From the NCBI GenBank assembly GCA_904418845.1, contig CAJFQC010000023.1, forward strand, positions 1-35,927: a DNA stretch of 35,927 nucleotides. The letters run 5' to 3'. A model generated the notes under the pieces. It ran no database searches and was not told the origin of the DNA. It saw only the letters and a program-made list of their open reading frames with translations. Source of the DNA: an uncultured Ruminococcus sp. (lineage in GTDB: Bacteria > Bacillota > Clostridia > Lachnospirales > Lachnospiraceae). Numbering within the stretch: position 1 is the first letter of the stretch; every line of letters starts with the position of its first letter. This document shows, in pieces, positions 1-7,264 of this stretch. The position numbers and the translations under genes were made by a program.

Positions 1-64
1 CCACAAGCGACAGCTTGAACATCACATGGAAAATCTGACTGGCGGCACCCCTCCCGTCAGATAC
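1..64. other. Window-edge stub, GC-richer than its neighbour
   Basis: These bases are clearly richer in GC than the AT-rich gene that follows. No start codon, RBS or recognisable protein can be seen. The composition change close to the stop codon of the HEPN-like gene suggests a recombination junction near position 65-85. It could be the end of a mobile element, but too little is present to name one. Confidence 0.3.
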
Positions 65-1273
65 CTACCCTGTGTAGTCCCTTGTAAACTGTACTTTACC
101 ATGATCTAATGCATTTCTGCTATCCTTGATTCTTTTTGGCATATTTAAAAAATCTTCTTCAAAATCGATTTTGATATCTTCGCTCCCATATATATCTATA
201 AACTCTTCTAATGCCTTTTCTATACGTTTTTGCAAAGTATCTTTATATCTTCCAAAGCCTTCTATTATTTCATCAAATATCGGTAATTCTTCTTCATCGA
301 ATTCTGATTCACGTTTACTTTGTAATAATTTTACCATTTTTCTTCTTATTCGGCGCTGTTCGTTATATAAAAATTCTTTTTGATTTTTTTTGTCGAATTG
401 GAATTCAAATGCAGCACACACATTTATTATGTCTGAATATGTTATTTTTTCATAATTGCTAATGAACAGTGAACGAAAATTTATCGTATCATCATGAATT
501 GCCATCAATAACTTTCCTATTACTGGCTCTATGTCTTTATAATCAAATACTCTTTCTCTTTCAATGTTTGCTTTTTCATCTGGACAAATGTACATGTATG
601 TATCTGCTTCATTTATGTTCATTCCAGAACTCATGATAATAGGATTAACAAAATTAATATGCGAAGATTGTGATATAAACTCTAAAAAAAGCATTACCAT
701 CTGTACAACTTCCCATATAGTCTCTTTTCTATTTAATTCTTCTCCAGAAACCACCATACAGTTTCTTATACTAAAAGGAAATGGGGTATTATCTCTTTGT
801 ATCATTGTTTTAAATTGTACTTCAATACTTTTTCCCTCTAAATCCAATTTCAAAGTTTGTCTTTCTTGCGGTTTTACAATTTTATTATCATTTGATACCC
901 ACTCATTAAGGAGATATACCGCTGTTTCCCAGAAACATTTATCTTCCTTAAAAAAATAATCTAAAACATCTGATTTTAAAATTAATTCGTTACAAGTCAA
1001 TTCATTATCCGTTTGCGCCCTATTATATCTGATAATATATGCTTGAACATCAAAAAATCTTTCGTAAGGAAATTTGTAGTGTACTTCCGCTATTTTTATT
1101 AATAATAAATTTTTTTCCCGATCTTGTAATGTTACCCACCCATTTTCAATAATAGAATTTAAAGTTTTATTGCTTATATAACAATTCTTTTTACTTATTA
1201 CATATAGTCTATAATCTTTAAGAACAAAATCATAAAAATCGCCTTCAATTTCTAATTGTCCACTATACTCCAT
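65..1273 (-). CDS. HEPN-domain protein, ApeA-like, probably C-terminally truncated
   Basis: A 402-residue protein with a good RBS (GGAGAG, 7 nt before ATG). The first ~230 residues look beta-rich and match nothing I can name firmly. The C-terminal third is helical and resembles the HEPN domain of ApeA-type anti-phage proteins: a helix with CAAFEFQF near residue 290, a charged helix with LQKRIEKALEEF, then the HEPN ribonuclease signature R-x4-H in SRNALDHGK. In that family HEPN domains cleave RNA, and several act in abortive infection. Here the chain stops about 14 residues after the signature histidine, where related proteins usually continue for a further helix or more, and the DNA becomes GC-richer at that point. 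The 3' end was probably lost. The gene is much more AT-rich than the window's housekeeping genes, suggesting transfer. The HEPN call is by motif and layout only. Confidence 0.55.
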   Translation of the reverse strand: MEYSGQLEIEGDFYDFVLKDYRLYVISKKNCYISNKTLNSIIENGWVTLQDREKNLLLIKIAEVHYKFPYERFFDVQAYIIRYNRAQTDNELTCNELILKSDVLDYFFKEDKCFWETAVYLLNEWVSNDNKIVKPQERQTLKLDLEGKSIEVQFKTMIQRDNTPFPFSIRNCMVVSGEELNRKETIWEVVQMVMLFLEFISQSSHINFVNPIIMSSGMNINEADTYMYICPDEKANIERERVFDYKDIEPVIGKLLMAIHDDTINFRSLFISNYEKITYSDIINVCAAFEFQFDKKNQKEFLYNEQRRIRRKMVKLLQSKRESEFDEEELPIFDEIIEGFGRYKDTLQKRIEKALEEFIDIYGSEDIKIDFEEDFLNMPKRIKDSRNALDHGKVQFTRDYTG

Positions 1274-1453
1274 TTTTCATCTCTCCATCATAGCATTAGT
1301 AATAGTTCATTACGAATTTTTCCTGCAAAAAGTCACAAAATCATTTTGTCCGCCTGGTATCATCCAGTCCGTTTAGTATCGTTCTGTCCACAAAATCTGG
1401 ACGAAACAGCACGAAAAGATACCAGATATACCTCATTTTCTGGCCCCGGCACA

Positions 1454-1726
1454 CTAGGAGACAAAGTATTCAACCGCATTATTCGGGAAGAATTCTTTAA
1501 ATTCACCATAGAGCTGCGCCGCCAGCGTCTTGTTATGTGCAATAATCAGCGTTGGCTTATTTAATTTTGCGATTACATTTGCCATGGTAAATGTCTTCCC
1601 AGAGCCCGTAACCCCCAGTAAAGTCTGGCATTGATTGCCCTCTTGGAAACCTTTCACAAGCTGTTCGATAGCCTGGGGCTGGTCGCCCGTGGGGGCGTAT
1701 TCTGATGCTAATTGAAATTTATCCAC
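1454..1726 (-). pseudogene. uvrB: uvrB 5' fragment (first 90 codons)
   Basis: This is the N-terminus of UvrB, the DNA-damage recognition helicase of nucleotide excision repair. It reads cleanly from a GTG start (AGGAGGG RBS) through the ADP/DNA-binding start ([14 protein letters not shown]), the Walker A motif GVTGSGKT and [18 protein letters not shown], then stops right after VEYFVS. Full UvrB is about 660 residues and would continue YYDYYQPEAY. The match ends at a sharp breakpoint near 1456, and the following DNA is unrelated. The fragment lacks helicase motifs II-VI, so it cannot repair DNA. An intact uvrB is expected elsewhere. The sequence is well preserved, so the break looks recent compared with the second copy at 2297-2706. 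Confidence 0.9.
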
Positions 1727-2296
1727 TGAAAATCCCTCCTACTATTTACTCTATCAGCCACAAAATTCGTGTAATTTAGGGCAAAAAAATATTTATTTTC
1801 GTCCAAAATCCATATAAATGAACTCAAAACTGCAATTACACGAATTTGATCACCCAGCACAGATTTCCCTACTTCATAGCAGTAATCAATACAGTCCGCA
1901 CTAATTCGTATTTTTTGCTATATTTTAATATAACTTGAAAAACCCTCTTTCATAAGTATAGGCACAAAAGAAACGATAAATGTACGCTCTTTTTTCAGAC
2001 TCTAATATACTACACTTATTGATCCAGCGCAACATTTTTCGAATGCACGTTCTGTTTCATTTAGTAATATATATCCGCCATCTACAAACTAGTCACACCA
2101 AAAAAAGAAAGAGCTACAGCGTTATACACTGTTACTATTTCCTCTTAATTTATATAATTTCATTAAAATTTTCTTTTAGCACTATATATCAGCATTAACT
2201 ATACCTTGTCCGCTATCAATGCTCTTTTCTATACTAAACATATCTTTTAACATTTCTTTTCCGCCTTGTTCTTTTTCAACAATCATTGTCCCTGCT
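1727..2296. other. AT-rich intergenic stretch with a 14-bp inverted repeat
   Basis: No convincing gene is visible in these 570 bases. The part next to the uvrB fragment is probably its old promoter region. It contains a perfect 14-bp inverted repeat (arms at 1763-1776 and 1834-1847, reading AAATTCGTGTAATT and its complement) separated by 57 bases. A 46-codon minus-strand ORF (about 2196-2336) overlaps the end of the decayed uvrB copy in another frame, with no recognisable domain. The rest looks like degraded accessory DNA. Confidence 0.5.
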
Positions 2297-2706
2297 TCAT
2301 AATAGGAGTATATCATTGTCATATTTACAGCAACACATAACATCTATTTCTCCGGGTAATTCTTTTCCCCCAATATTAGAAACGGACTCTTTTATCTTAC
2401 TATCTGGATATAGTTTCTCTATTATCTGGGCAACTTCTTTTTCAAAGTTCACTCTGCTTTCATGTACTTTTTTCTGTAGTCCTATCTCGCCCACAAAATA
2501 TTGTGCCACTAACGTTTTATTATGAGGGTTGGTTTGTTTAATTTCTGAATTATGTTGACCATAGTAGAAGTCAGTCTTTCCATATCCAGTTACTGCCAAT
2601 AATGTTTGACACTGATTACCATCTTTGAATTCTTTTACAAGCGCCTTGATTACCTGCGGCTGGTCGCCTGTGGGCTGATACGGGCCTTTAAAACAAATTT
2701 GTCCAT
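2297..2706 (-). pseudogene. Second, decayed uvrB 5' fragment fused to a nuclease-like tail
   Basis: Starting at an ATG (2706) the DNA encodes a UvrB N-terminus in pieces. After a frameshift near codon 8 comes YQPTGDQPQVIKALVKEF and a Walker A motif altered from TGSGKT to TGYGKT. After another shift comes [15 protein letters not shown], then NKTLVAQ. UvrB similarity ends at about codon 77. The same open frame continues into unrelated residues, NFEKEVAQIIEKLYPD and then GGKELPGEIDVM. That tail resembles the acidic E-x-D strand of PD-(D/E)XK-type nucleases but stops before any E-x-K motif. This is therefore a dead uvrB copy joined to the start of, or a piece of, another accessory gene. The UvrB part is certain and the nuclease resemblance is weak. 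Confidence 0.75.
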
Positions 2707-3080
2707 ATCAAAATCCTTTCCTTAACTTTGTCCGTCTTTTCAGGGCATAGTGTATACCCGGAGGGTGCTCCTTTGTAACTTTGGGTATATCCAATATCAG
2801 CCGCCATTAAATATTCCTCGGCTGCCTCGTCTGTTTCCTTTAGATCAGGGTAGTCGTAGTATTTTTCTTCCCGACTTTGCGGAAAGACTTCTTCCATAAA
2901 TAATTCCATAGCATATAAGCAATCTTTAATGATTACAGCTTCGATATCCATATATACAGTCTCGCCCTCAACAATCAGGTATCCTCCGCCCGGTAAAGGG
3001 AACACCTCAATATATTCCTTCAACTCTGCATCGGATATTCTATCTACGTCTATGCGGTTTTCTTCAAAACACTCCTGCAC
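2688..3080 (-). CDS. Hypothetical acidic protein between ABC and uvrB remnants
   Basis: 130 residues from a GTG start. I do not recognise a family. It is acidic and probably soluble, with a short beta-like stretch (GGGYLIVEGETVYMDIEAV) and a helix (CLYAMELFMEEVF). It is in the same frame as the end of the ABC remnant and begins about 25 bases after that stop codon, so it may be the 3' piece of a longer gene joined here by deletion. Its last 15 or so codons run into the start of the decayed uvrB copy, so its C-terminus is probably foreign. It could be a fragment rather than a working gene. Confidence 0.4.
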   Translation of the reverse strand: MQECFEENRIDVDRISDAELKEYIEVFPLPGGGYLIVEGETVYMDIEAVIIKDCLYAMELFMEEVFPQSREEKYYDYPDLKETDEAAEEYLMAADIGYTQSYKGAPSGYTLCPEKTDKVKERILIWTNLF

Positions 3081-3107
3081 TTCTTTTATAGAATTATATT
3101 CGCAATA

Positions 3108-4107
3108 TCAAATATTTCCATGCGCGAACTGGCTGTTATACAGATTCTCATAGAATCCTTTCTTCTCCAGCAGTTCCTCATGCGTTCCCTGCTCGATGAT
3201 TGTTCCATGGTTCATGACAAGGATCCGATCTGCGTCTCTGATTATAGACAGCCTGTGTGCAATAATGAAACTGGTCCTGCCGCGCATCAAGTTATCCATC
3301 GCTTTCTGAATCTCCATCTCAGTTCTGGTATCCACGCTTGATGTAGCTTCATCCAGGATCAGCAGAGACGGATTTGCAAGAATTTGTACGCAATATTTTC
3401 CCGGATCGTTCCGCCGAAAAGCCAGGCGTCTTGCAGAACCATTCCGAACATCCGCCGCAGATCTGCACGCCGAAGAGAATGGATATCCACACCATCTATG
3501 GTGATCTTGCCTCCCTGTATATCGCAGAAACGCATCAGCAGGTTTACAAGTGTTGTCTTCCCGGCTCCCGTCGGTCCTACGATCGCCACCTTGTCACCCG
3601 ATTTCAGACGGATATTTATATCCTGCATAAGGATATTGTCATAACCAAAGCGGATATGCTGAAACGCTACGTTTCCTTTCATATTTTTAATACTCGTCTG
3701 CACAGAAATTCTATGTAAACAAGGATCGCCATGATACCTGTAAAAAGAATAATCGTCAGATACTCGATCAATGCAAAGATCTCTCCGATCTCGATTGCTC
3801 CGCTGGAAGCCTCCGTTCCGCCGGACCAGAGGATAATAACAATTCCCAGGTTCGTCAGCAATGTCAGTGTTGGAAGCAGAATTGCAAATATTTTCCCTGT
3901 CCGCACCGACACATCACAATATTCCCCGGCTGACTTTGCAAAACGGTCATTCTCATATTTTTCACGGTTAAAGGCACGAATCACCCTTACACCTGTAAAT
4001 ACTTCCCGGAGAATACGTGTCATGTTATCCATCTTCGTTTGCAGGAGCCGGAAACGAGGAACCTCTTTTTTGCTTAAGCTGTTTCCTTGACAATCGCGAC
4101 GTAACAC
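3108..4107 (-). pseudogene. Decayed ABC multidrug exporter (half-transporter)
   Basis: Three frame-shifted pieces make up one ABC exporter (TMD-NBD, multidrug type). Piece 1 (4107-3679) holds the end of the membrane domain, including TGVRVIRAFNRE and two hydrophobic helices; the first ~150-180 residues are gone. Piece 2 (3703-3359) starts the ATPase domain with Walker [10 protein letters not shown] and the Q-loop VLQDAW. Piece 3 (3335-3108) holds DEATSSVD, the H-loop IIAHRLS and the C-terminus. Two internal deletions are visible: one between the last membrane helix and the ATPase domain, and one after the Q-loop that removes the LSGGQ signature and much of the helical domain. Without LSGGQ it cannot hydrolyse ATP productively. 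The MerR-type promoter in front of it remains intact. Confidence 0.9.
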
Positions 4108-4138
4108 AGTATATTCTGTATATATACTAGACAGTCAA
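4087..4138. promoter_or_regulatory. Divergent, overlapping promoters: merR (+) and MerR-type 19-bp-spacer promoter (-)
   Basis: On the plus strand a near-consensus sigma-A promoter faces the regulator: TTGACA at 4087-4092, 17-bp spacer, TATATT at 4110-4115. On the minus strand, facing the ABC remnant, TTGACT (4133-4138) and TATACT (4108-4113) are separated by 19 bp. That is the over-long spacer by which MerR-family proteins activate through DNA distortion. The spacer is partly palindromic. The overlap would let the regulator control its own gene as well. Confidence 0.85.
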
Positions 4139-4155
4139 GAGGAGATTTTTAAAAA

Positions 4156-4986
4156 ATGAAAACACAGAGAAAAGACCATTATCTGACAATCAGTGAGTTC
4201 TCCCGCATCTCTGAAATCAAAAGAAAAACTTTGATTTTTTATGACAATATCGGAGTTTTTTCTCCAAAGCACACTGCCTCTAACGGCTACCGCTATTATA
4301 CACATGATCAGATTTATGTCATTGCTGTAATCAATGTTTTAAAGGAATTTGGGATGCCGCTGTCTGAAATTAAAGAATATACAACGAATATTACTCCGGA
4401 ATATGCAATCGCTCTTTTAAGAAAACAGGAAATTAACTTAAATGATAAAATTGAAGAACTCCGGTCAATTCAGGATATGTTGGAAATCAAACTGCAAAAG
4501 CTGGAAGAAGGCGCTTCTTCCAAAACCGATATAGTACAGATACAGTATTTCAAGGAAGCGCCTGTTTTCATCAGCGATCCTTTTTCGGCTGACCGCAATT
4601 ATATTCCCGATGATATATGGCTCAGTTTTTACATGCAGTGTAAACAACAGCATATTTCTTTTGGATACCCTGAAGGATATCTCATAAAAATGGAAAATCT
4701 TTTAAATGGACAGATCTCCGATGTTTCCAATATCATGGTGCATATTAATGACCGGAAATATGCGAACGATACAATTCCCGAGGGATATTATGTATCAGCC
4801 TGCGGAAAAGGTGGTCTGGAAGATACGAAAGAAATATATGACCGTTTATTCACTTTTATAAAAGAAAGAAATTATCTTATTACAGGAGATGCTTATGAGG
4901 AACGTCTCATTGATGAAGTCGGCAGTTCAAAAAAAGACTACCAGATCACAAGGGTACGAATCCGTATCAGCCAAAAGGCGGGTTAG
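4156..4986 (+). CDS. MerR-family regulator with GyrI-like ligand domain (BmrR type)
   Basis: 276 residues. Residues ~10-75 form a MerR winged helix-turn-helix (YLTISEFSRISEIKRKTL, then NGYRYYTHDQI). A dimerisation coiled coil covers ~95-128, and residues ~135-275 form a GyrI/BmrR-like effector domain of the kind that binds lipophilic cations or drugs. There is no cysteine pattern of a metal sensor. The RBS is GAGGAG, 11 nt from ATG. It is divergent from a dead ABC exporter and 2 kb from a MATE pump whose promoter has the same 19-bp-spacer layout. It most likely activates drug efflux in response to a toxic ligand. Family certain; ligand unknown. Confidence 0.88.
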   Translation: MKTQRKDHYLTISEFSRISEIKRKTLIFYDNIGVFSPKHTASNGYRYYTHDQIYVIAVINVLKEFGMPLSEIKEYTTNITPEYAIALLRKQEINLNDKIEELRSIQDMLEIKLQKLEEGASSKTDIVQIQYFKEAPVFISDPFSADRNYIPDDIWLSFYMQCKQQHISFGYPEGYLIKMENLLNGQISDVSNIMVHINDRKYANDTIPEGYYVSACGKGGLEDTKEIYDRLFTFIKERNYLITGDAYEERLIDEVGSSKKDYQITRVRIRISQKAG

Positions 4987-5054
4987 TACTTTTAGAAATA
5001 ATGAATTCATAAAATGAACAAGAGGATAAAAACCATAAAAAACTATGACTCAGG

Positions 5055-5103
5055 GCTGCTGCATAAGGAGTACATATCTATAGTACTTACCTGATGCAGC
5101 AGC
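5055..5103. terminator. Long hairpin between convergent merR and kinase-like gene
   Basis: The perfect 10-bp arms GCTGCTGCAT (5055-5064) and ATGCAGCAGC (5094-5103) enclose a second pairing, AGTAC with GTACT. Short T-rich stretches follow on each side (TTTCATCGTTT on plus, a T6 run after ~12 nt on minus). It probably ends transcription from both directions, though neither tail is ideal. Confidence 0.6.
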
Positions 5104-5124
5104 TTTCATCGTTTCAGCTTTCTT

Positions 5125-5730
5125 CTATTCTTCGAATAATTTTGCCAGCGCCGGAACAATCTCTTTAATTACTGTTCGAGAAGTATTAATGCAGATATCA
5201 AAGTTCAGCTTATCGCCCCATTTATGACCGGTATAAAACTCGTAGTATTTCGAACGTTTCTTATCGATTCCCAGAATGTGCTGTTTCAGCTCTTTGTCCG
5301 TCATCTTTTCTTCTTCAGACGCCTTTTCCCGGCAGCGCTTTATTTTACTCTCCATATCCGCATACACGAAGATGCGGAACGGATTGTATTTTTTTAAAAT
5401 GTAATCTCCGCACCGCCCGACGATCACACAGTCTGATCTCAGCGCCATCTCTTCGATGATGCGCGCCTGCTCTTGATAGACGGCCATACTTTGGTCAAAT
5501 ACAGGAGTGGGTGCCGGATAGAAGCTTTTCCCGATGTGGATCGGGAAAGAAAACGTAGGCTGATGCTCTATAACGGACTGCACATACTGTTCTGAGAGTT
5601 CCGTCCTGCGCGCTATCTCACTAATGATCTCCTGGTCGTAATAAGCGAATCCCAGTTTTTCCGACAGACGCCGCCCCAGCTCACGTCCGCCACTTCCAAA
5701 TTCGCGTCCGATTGTAATGATTCTGTACAT
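5125..5730 (-). CDS. Cytidylate kinase-like family protein
   Basis: 201 residues of the cytidylate-kinase-like family (Cytidylate_kin2). The P-loop is at residues 8-15 in IGREFGSGGRELGRRL. Later come the lid-like region RCREKASEEE and an arginine/lysine pair in KKRSKYYEFYTGHKWG. These proteins have the NMP-kinase fold, but their true substrate is mostly untested; the true cmk is a different, slightly longer gene. It starts 3 bases after the MATE stop (GGAGGAG RBS inside the end of the MATE gene), so the two are co-translated. MATE plus this kinase-like protein recurs in related gut Clostridia, to my recollection. Function in efflux or nucleotide recycling is open. Confidence 0.8.
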   Translation of the reverse strand: MYRIITIGREFGSGGRELGRRLSEKLGFAYYDQEIISEIARRTELSEQYVQSVIEHQPTFSFPIHIGKSFYPAPTPVFDQSMAVYQEQARIIEEMALRSDCVIVGRCGDYILKKYNPFRIFVYADMESKIKRCREKASEEEKMTDKELKQHILGIDKKRSKYYEFYTGHKWGDKLNFDICINTSRTVIKEIVPALAKLFEE

Positions 5731-5733
5731 GAC

Positions 5734-7071
5734 TTACTCCTCCTTTTCTGTACTGAGTTGTTTTGTGTATTTCATCATCTCATAGATGACATATACTGCA
5801 ACGATCAATTCTGTGACAGGCATTGCAAACCAGATTGTGCTGCCGCCAAACGCTGCCGGAAGTATATAGATCAAAATGCCGCTGATGACCAGTCCTCTTG
5901 CAACGGATGCAATAAAAGCAGTTTTCGGCTTCATCAAAGCCTGAAAATAATATGTAGAGTATACATTAAACGGCAGGAGCATAAAGGCCAAACAGTAAGA
6001 GCGGAAAATTCCCGGTGCAATCTCCAGCACTTCTGCAGTGGGGGTCATAAAGAGCCTGATAAAGGAATTCGGGATCAGCATACACAGTCCGGTCCAGAAT
6101 ATACTGAAAAATGCCACTGTTCCGAGAGCATATTTCAACGTTTCTCTGATACGGCTCCCTTTTCCCGCGCCGAAATTGGTGGATATGATCGGTTGGGCCG
6201 CCTGTCCCACACTGTAAGCGCAGCACTGTACAAAAGTCGTTATATTCACAATAACACCGTATATTGAAAGGGCATTTGTATCGAGATATACCATAATCTG
6301 GCGGTTAAATAAAATCGTCAGAATTCCCATTGCCACGTCAATAAAAAAGGTAGAAAATCCAGTTGTCGTAATTTCTTTTAGCTTTCTCAGTACTCCCTCC
6401 GGACGCACCAGACGAAGAGTATTTTTCTTCATGAAGAAATGTGACAGCATGGCCAGGAAGCTGATTGCAGAACCGATGGCAGTCGCAAGCCCCGCTCCGA
6501 ATGCTCCCATATCACATGTGAACACAAAGAAATAGTCTCCGAAAATATTAAATATACCGCCTGCAAGTACCGCTCCCGTTGCAAGTGCCGGATTCTTATC
6601 ATTTCTCAGATATGCCGCCAGCATCTGGTTAAACAGGAAACACGGAATTGCCAACTTGATTGGACGCACATATTCTCTCGCAAGTGTGAGCGTGTTGTCC
6701 TGCGCTCCGAAAAAAACAAGCAGATGCCTGTCAAAAAAGATAATAATAAGCCAGATGACCACCGCCAGAATCACAGAGCCGATCACAGATGCAGTGAAGT
6801 ATTCGTTCGACTTTCTGATCTGTCTGTCTGCCTTTCCGCGAATCGTGCTGAACAGGACCGATCCCCCAATTCCCATCAAAAGTCCGAAACTATATATAAT
6901 ATTCCAGACCGGCGCCACTACCGCTAACGCTGCAGCGCCGTCCGGCCCGTGATATTGTCCGACCATCGCCATGTCCACAATGGAGTAAATAGAAGTGATC
7001 AACGCACTTCCAAACGCCGCTGACAAGTATTTAAAATAAATATTTTTTATCTTTCCATTCAAAAAATCCAT
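5734..7071 (-). CDS. MATE-family efflux transporter
   Basis: 445 residues with about 12 hydrophobic helices, the usual MATE size. The N-terminal bundle contains the family pattern SIYSIVDMAMVGQYHGPDG, and the second half repeats the pattern around NITTFVQCCAYSVGQAAQPI. MATE proteins export cationic drugs or metabolites against Na+ or H+. The RBS is a GAGG-type stretch just before ATG at 7071. It heads a two-gene unit with the kinase-like protein and is driven by a promoter with a MerR-type 19-bp spacer, so expression is probably inducible by the regulator at 4156. The substrate cannot be read from sequence. Confidence 0.93.
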   Translation of the reverse strand: MDFLNGKIKNIYFKYLSAAFGSALITSIYSIVDMAMVGQYHGPDGAAALAVVAPVWNIIYSFGLLMGIGGSVLFSTIRGKADRQIRKSNEYFTASVIGSVILAVVIWLIIIFFDRHLLVFFGAQDNTLTLAREYVRPIKLAIPCFLFNQMLAAYLRNDKNPALATGAVLAGGIFNIFGDYFFVFTCDMGAFGAGLATAIGSAISFLAMLSHFFMKKNTLRLVRPEGVLRKLKEITTTGFSTFFIDVAMGILTILFNRQIMVYLDTNALSIYGVIVNITTFVQCCAYSVGQAAQPIISTNFGAGKGSRIRETLKYALGTVAFFSIFWTGLCMLIPNSFIRLFMTPTAEVLEIAPGIFRSYCLAFMLLPFNVYSTYYFQALMKPKTAFIASVARGLVISGILIYILPAAFGGSTIWFAMPVTELIVAVYVIYEMMKYTKQLSTEKEE

Positions 7072-7154
7072 TTCCTCATCCTCCAGTAAAATATTAAATA
7101 CAGCACAATCTGTACTAAATTTAAGACTCTCTTTGTGAAGTCGTCACTTTAGAC

Positions 7155-7185
7155 AGTATACACTGTATAGTAACAGGACAGTCAA
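7155..7185 (-). promoter_or_regulatory. MerR-type promoter of the MATE operon
   Basis: TTGACT (7180-7185) and TATACT (7155-7160) with a 19-bp spacer. Aligned with the promoter at 4108-4138, both hexamers, the first three spacer bases (GTC), a central TATACAG and the GT after the -10 are identical. The shared bases fit a common MerR operator. Transcription would start about 75 bases before the MATE ATG. Confidence 0.85.
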
Positions 7186-7264
7186 GAATTTTTTAAATTA
7201 ACATCGTTTTTATTTATTTTCCCGTCATACCTTTATCCCTACCCCCAATAAGCCGGTAAAATCT

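Noticed and set aside
1-64. Possible transposon end at the left edge
   Set aside because: The composition change is suggestive, but the stretch is too short to match to any element.
1360-1542. 60-codon ORF overlapping the uvrB fragment
   Set aside because: Out of frame with UvrB, no RBS; covers the breakpoint by chance.
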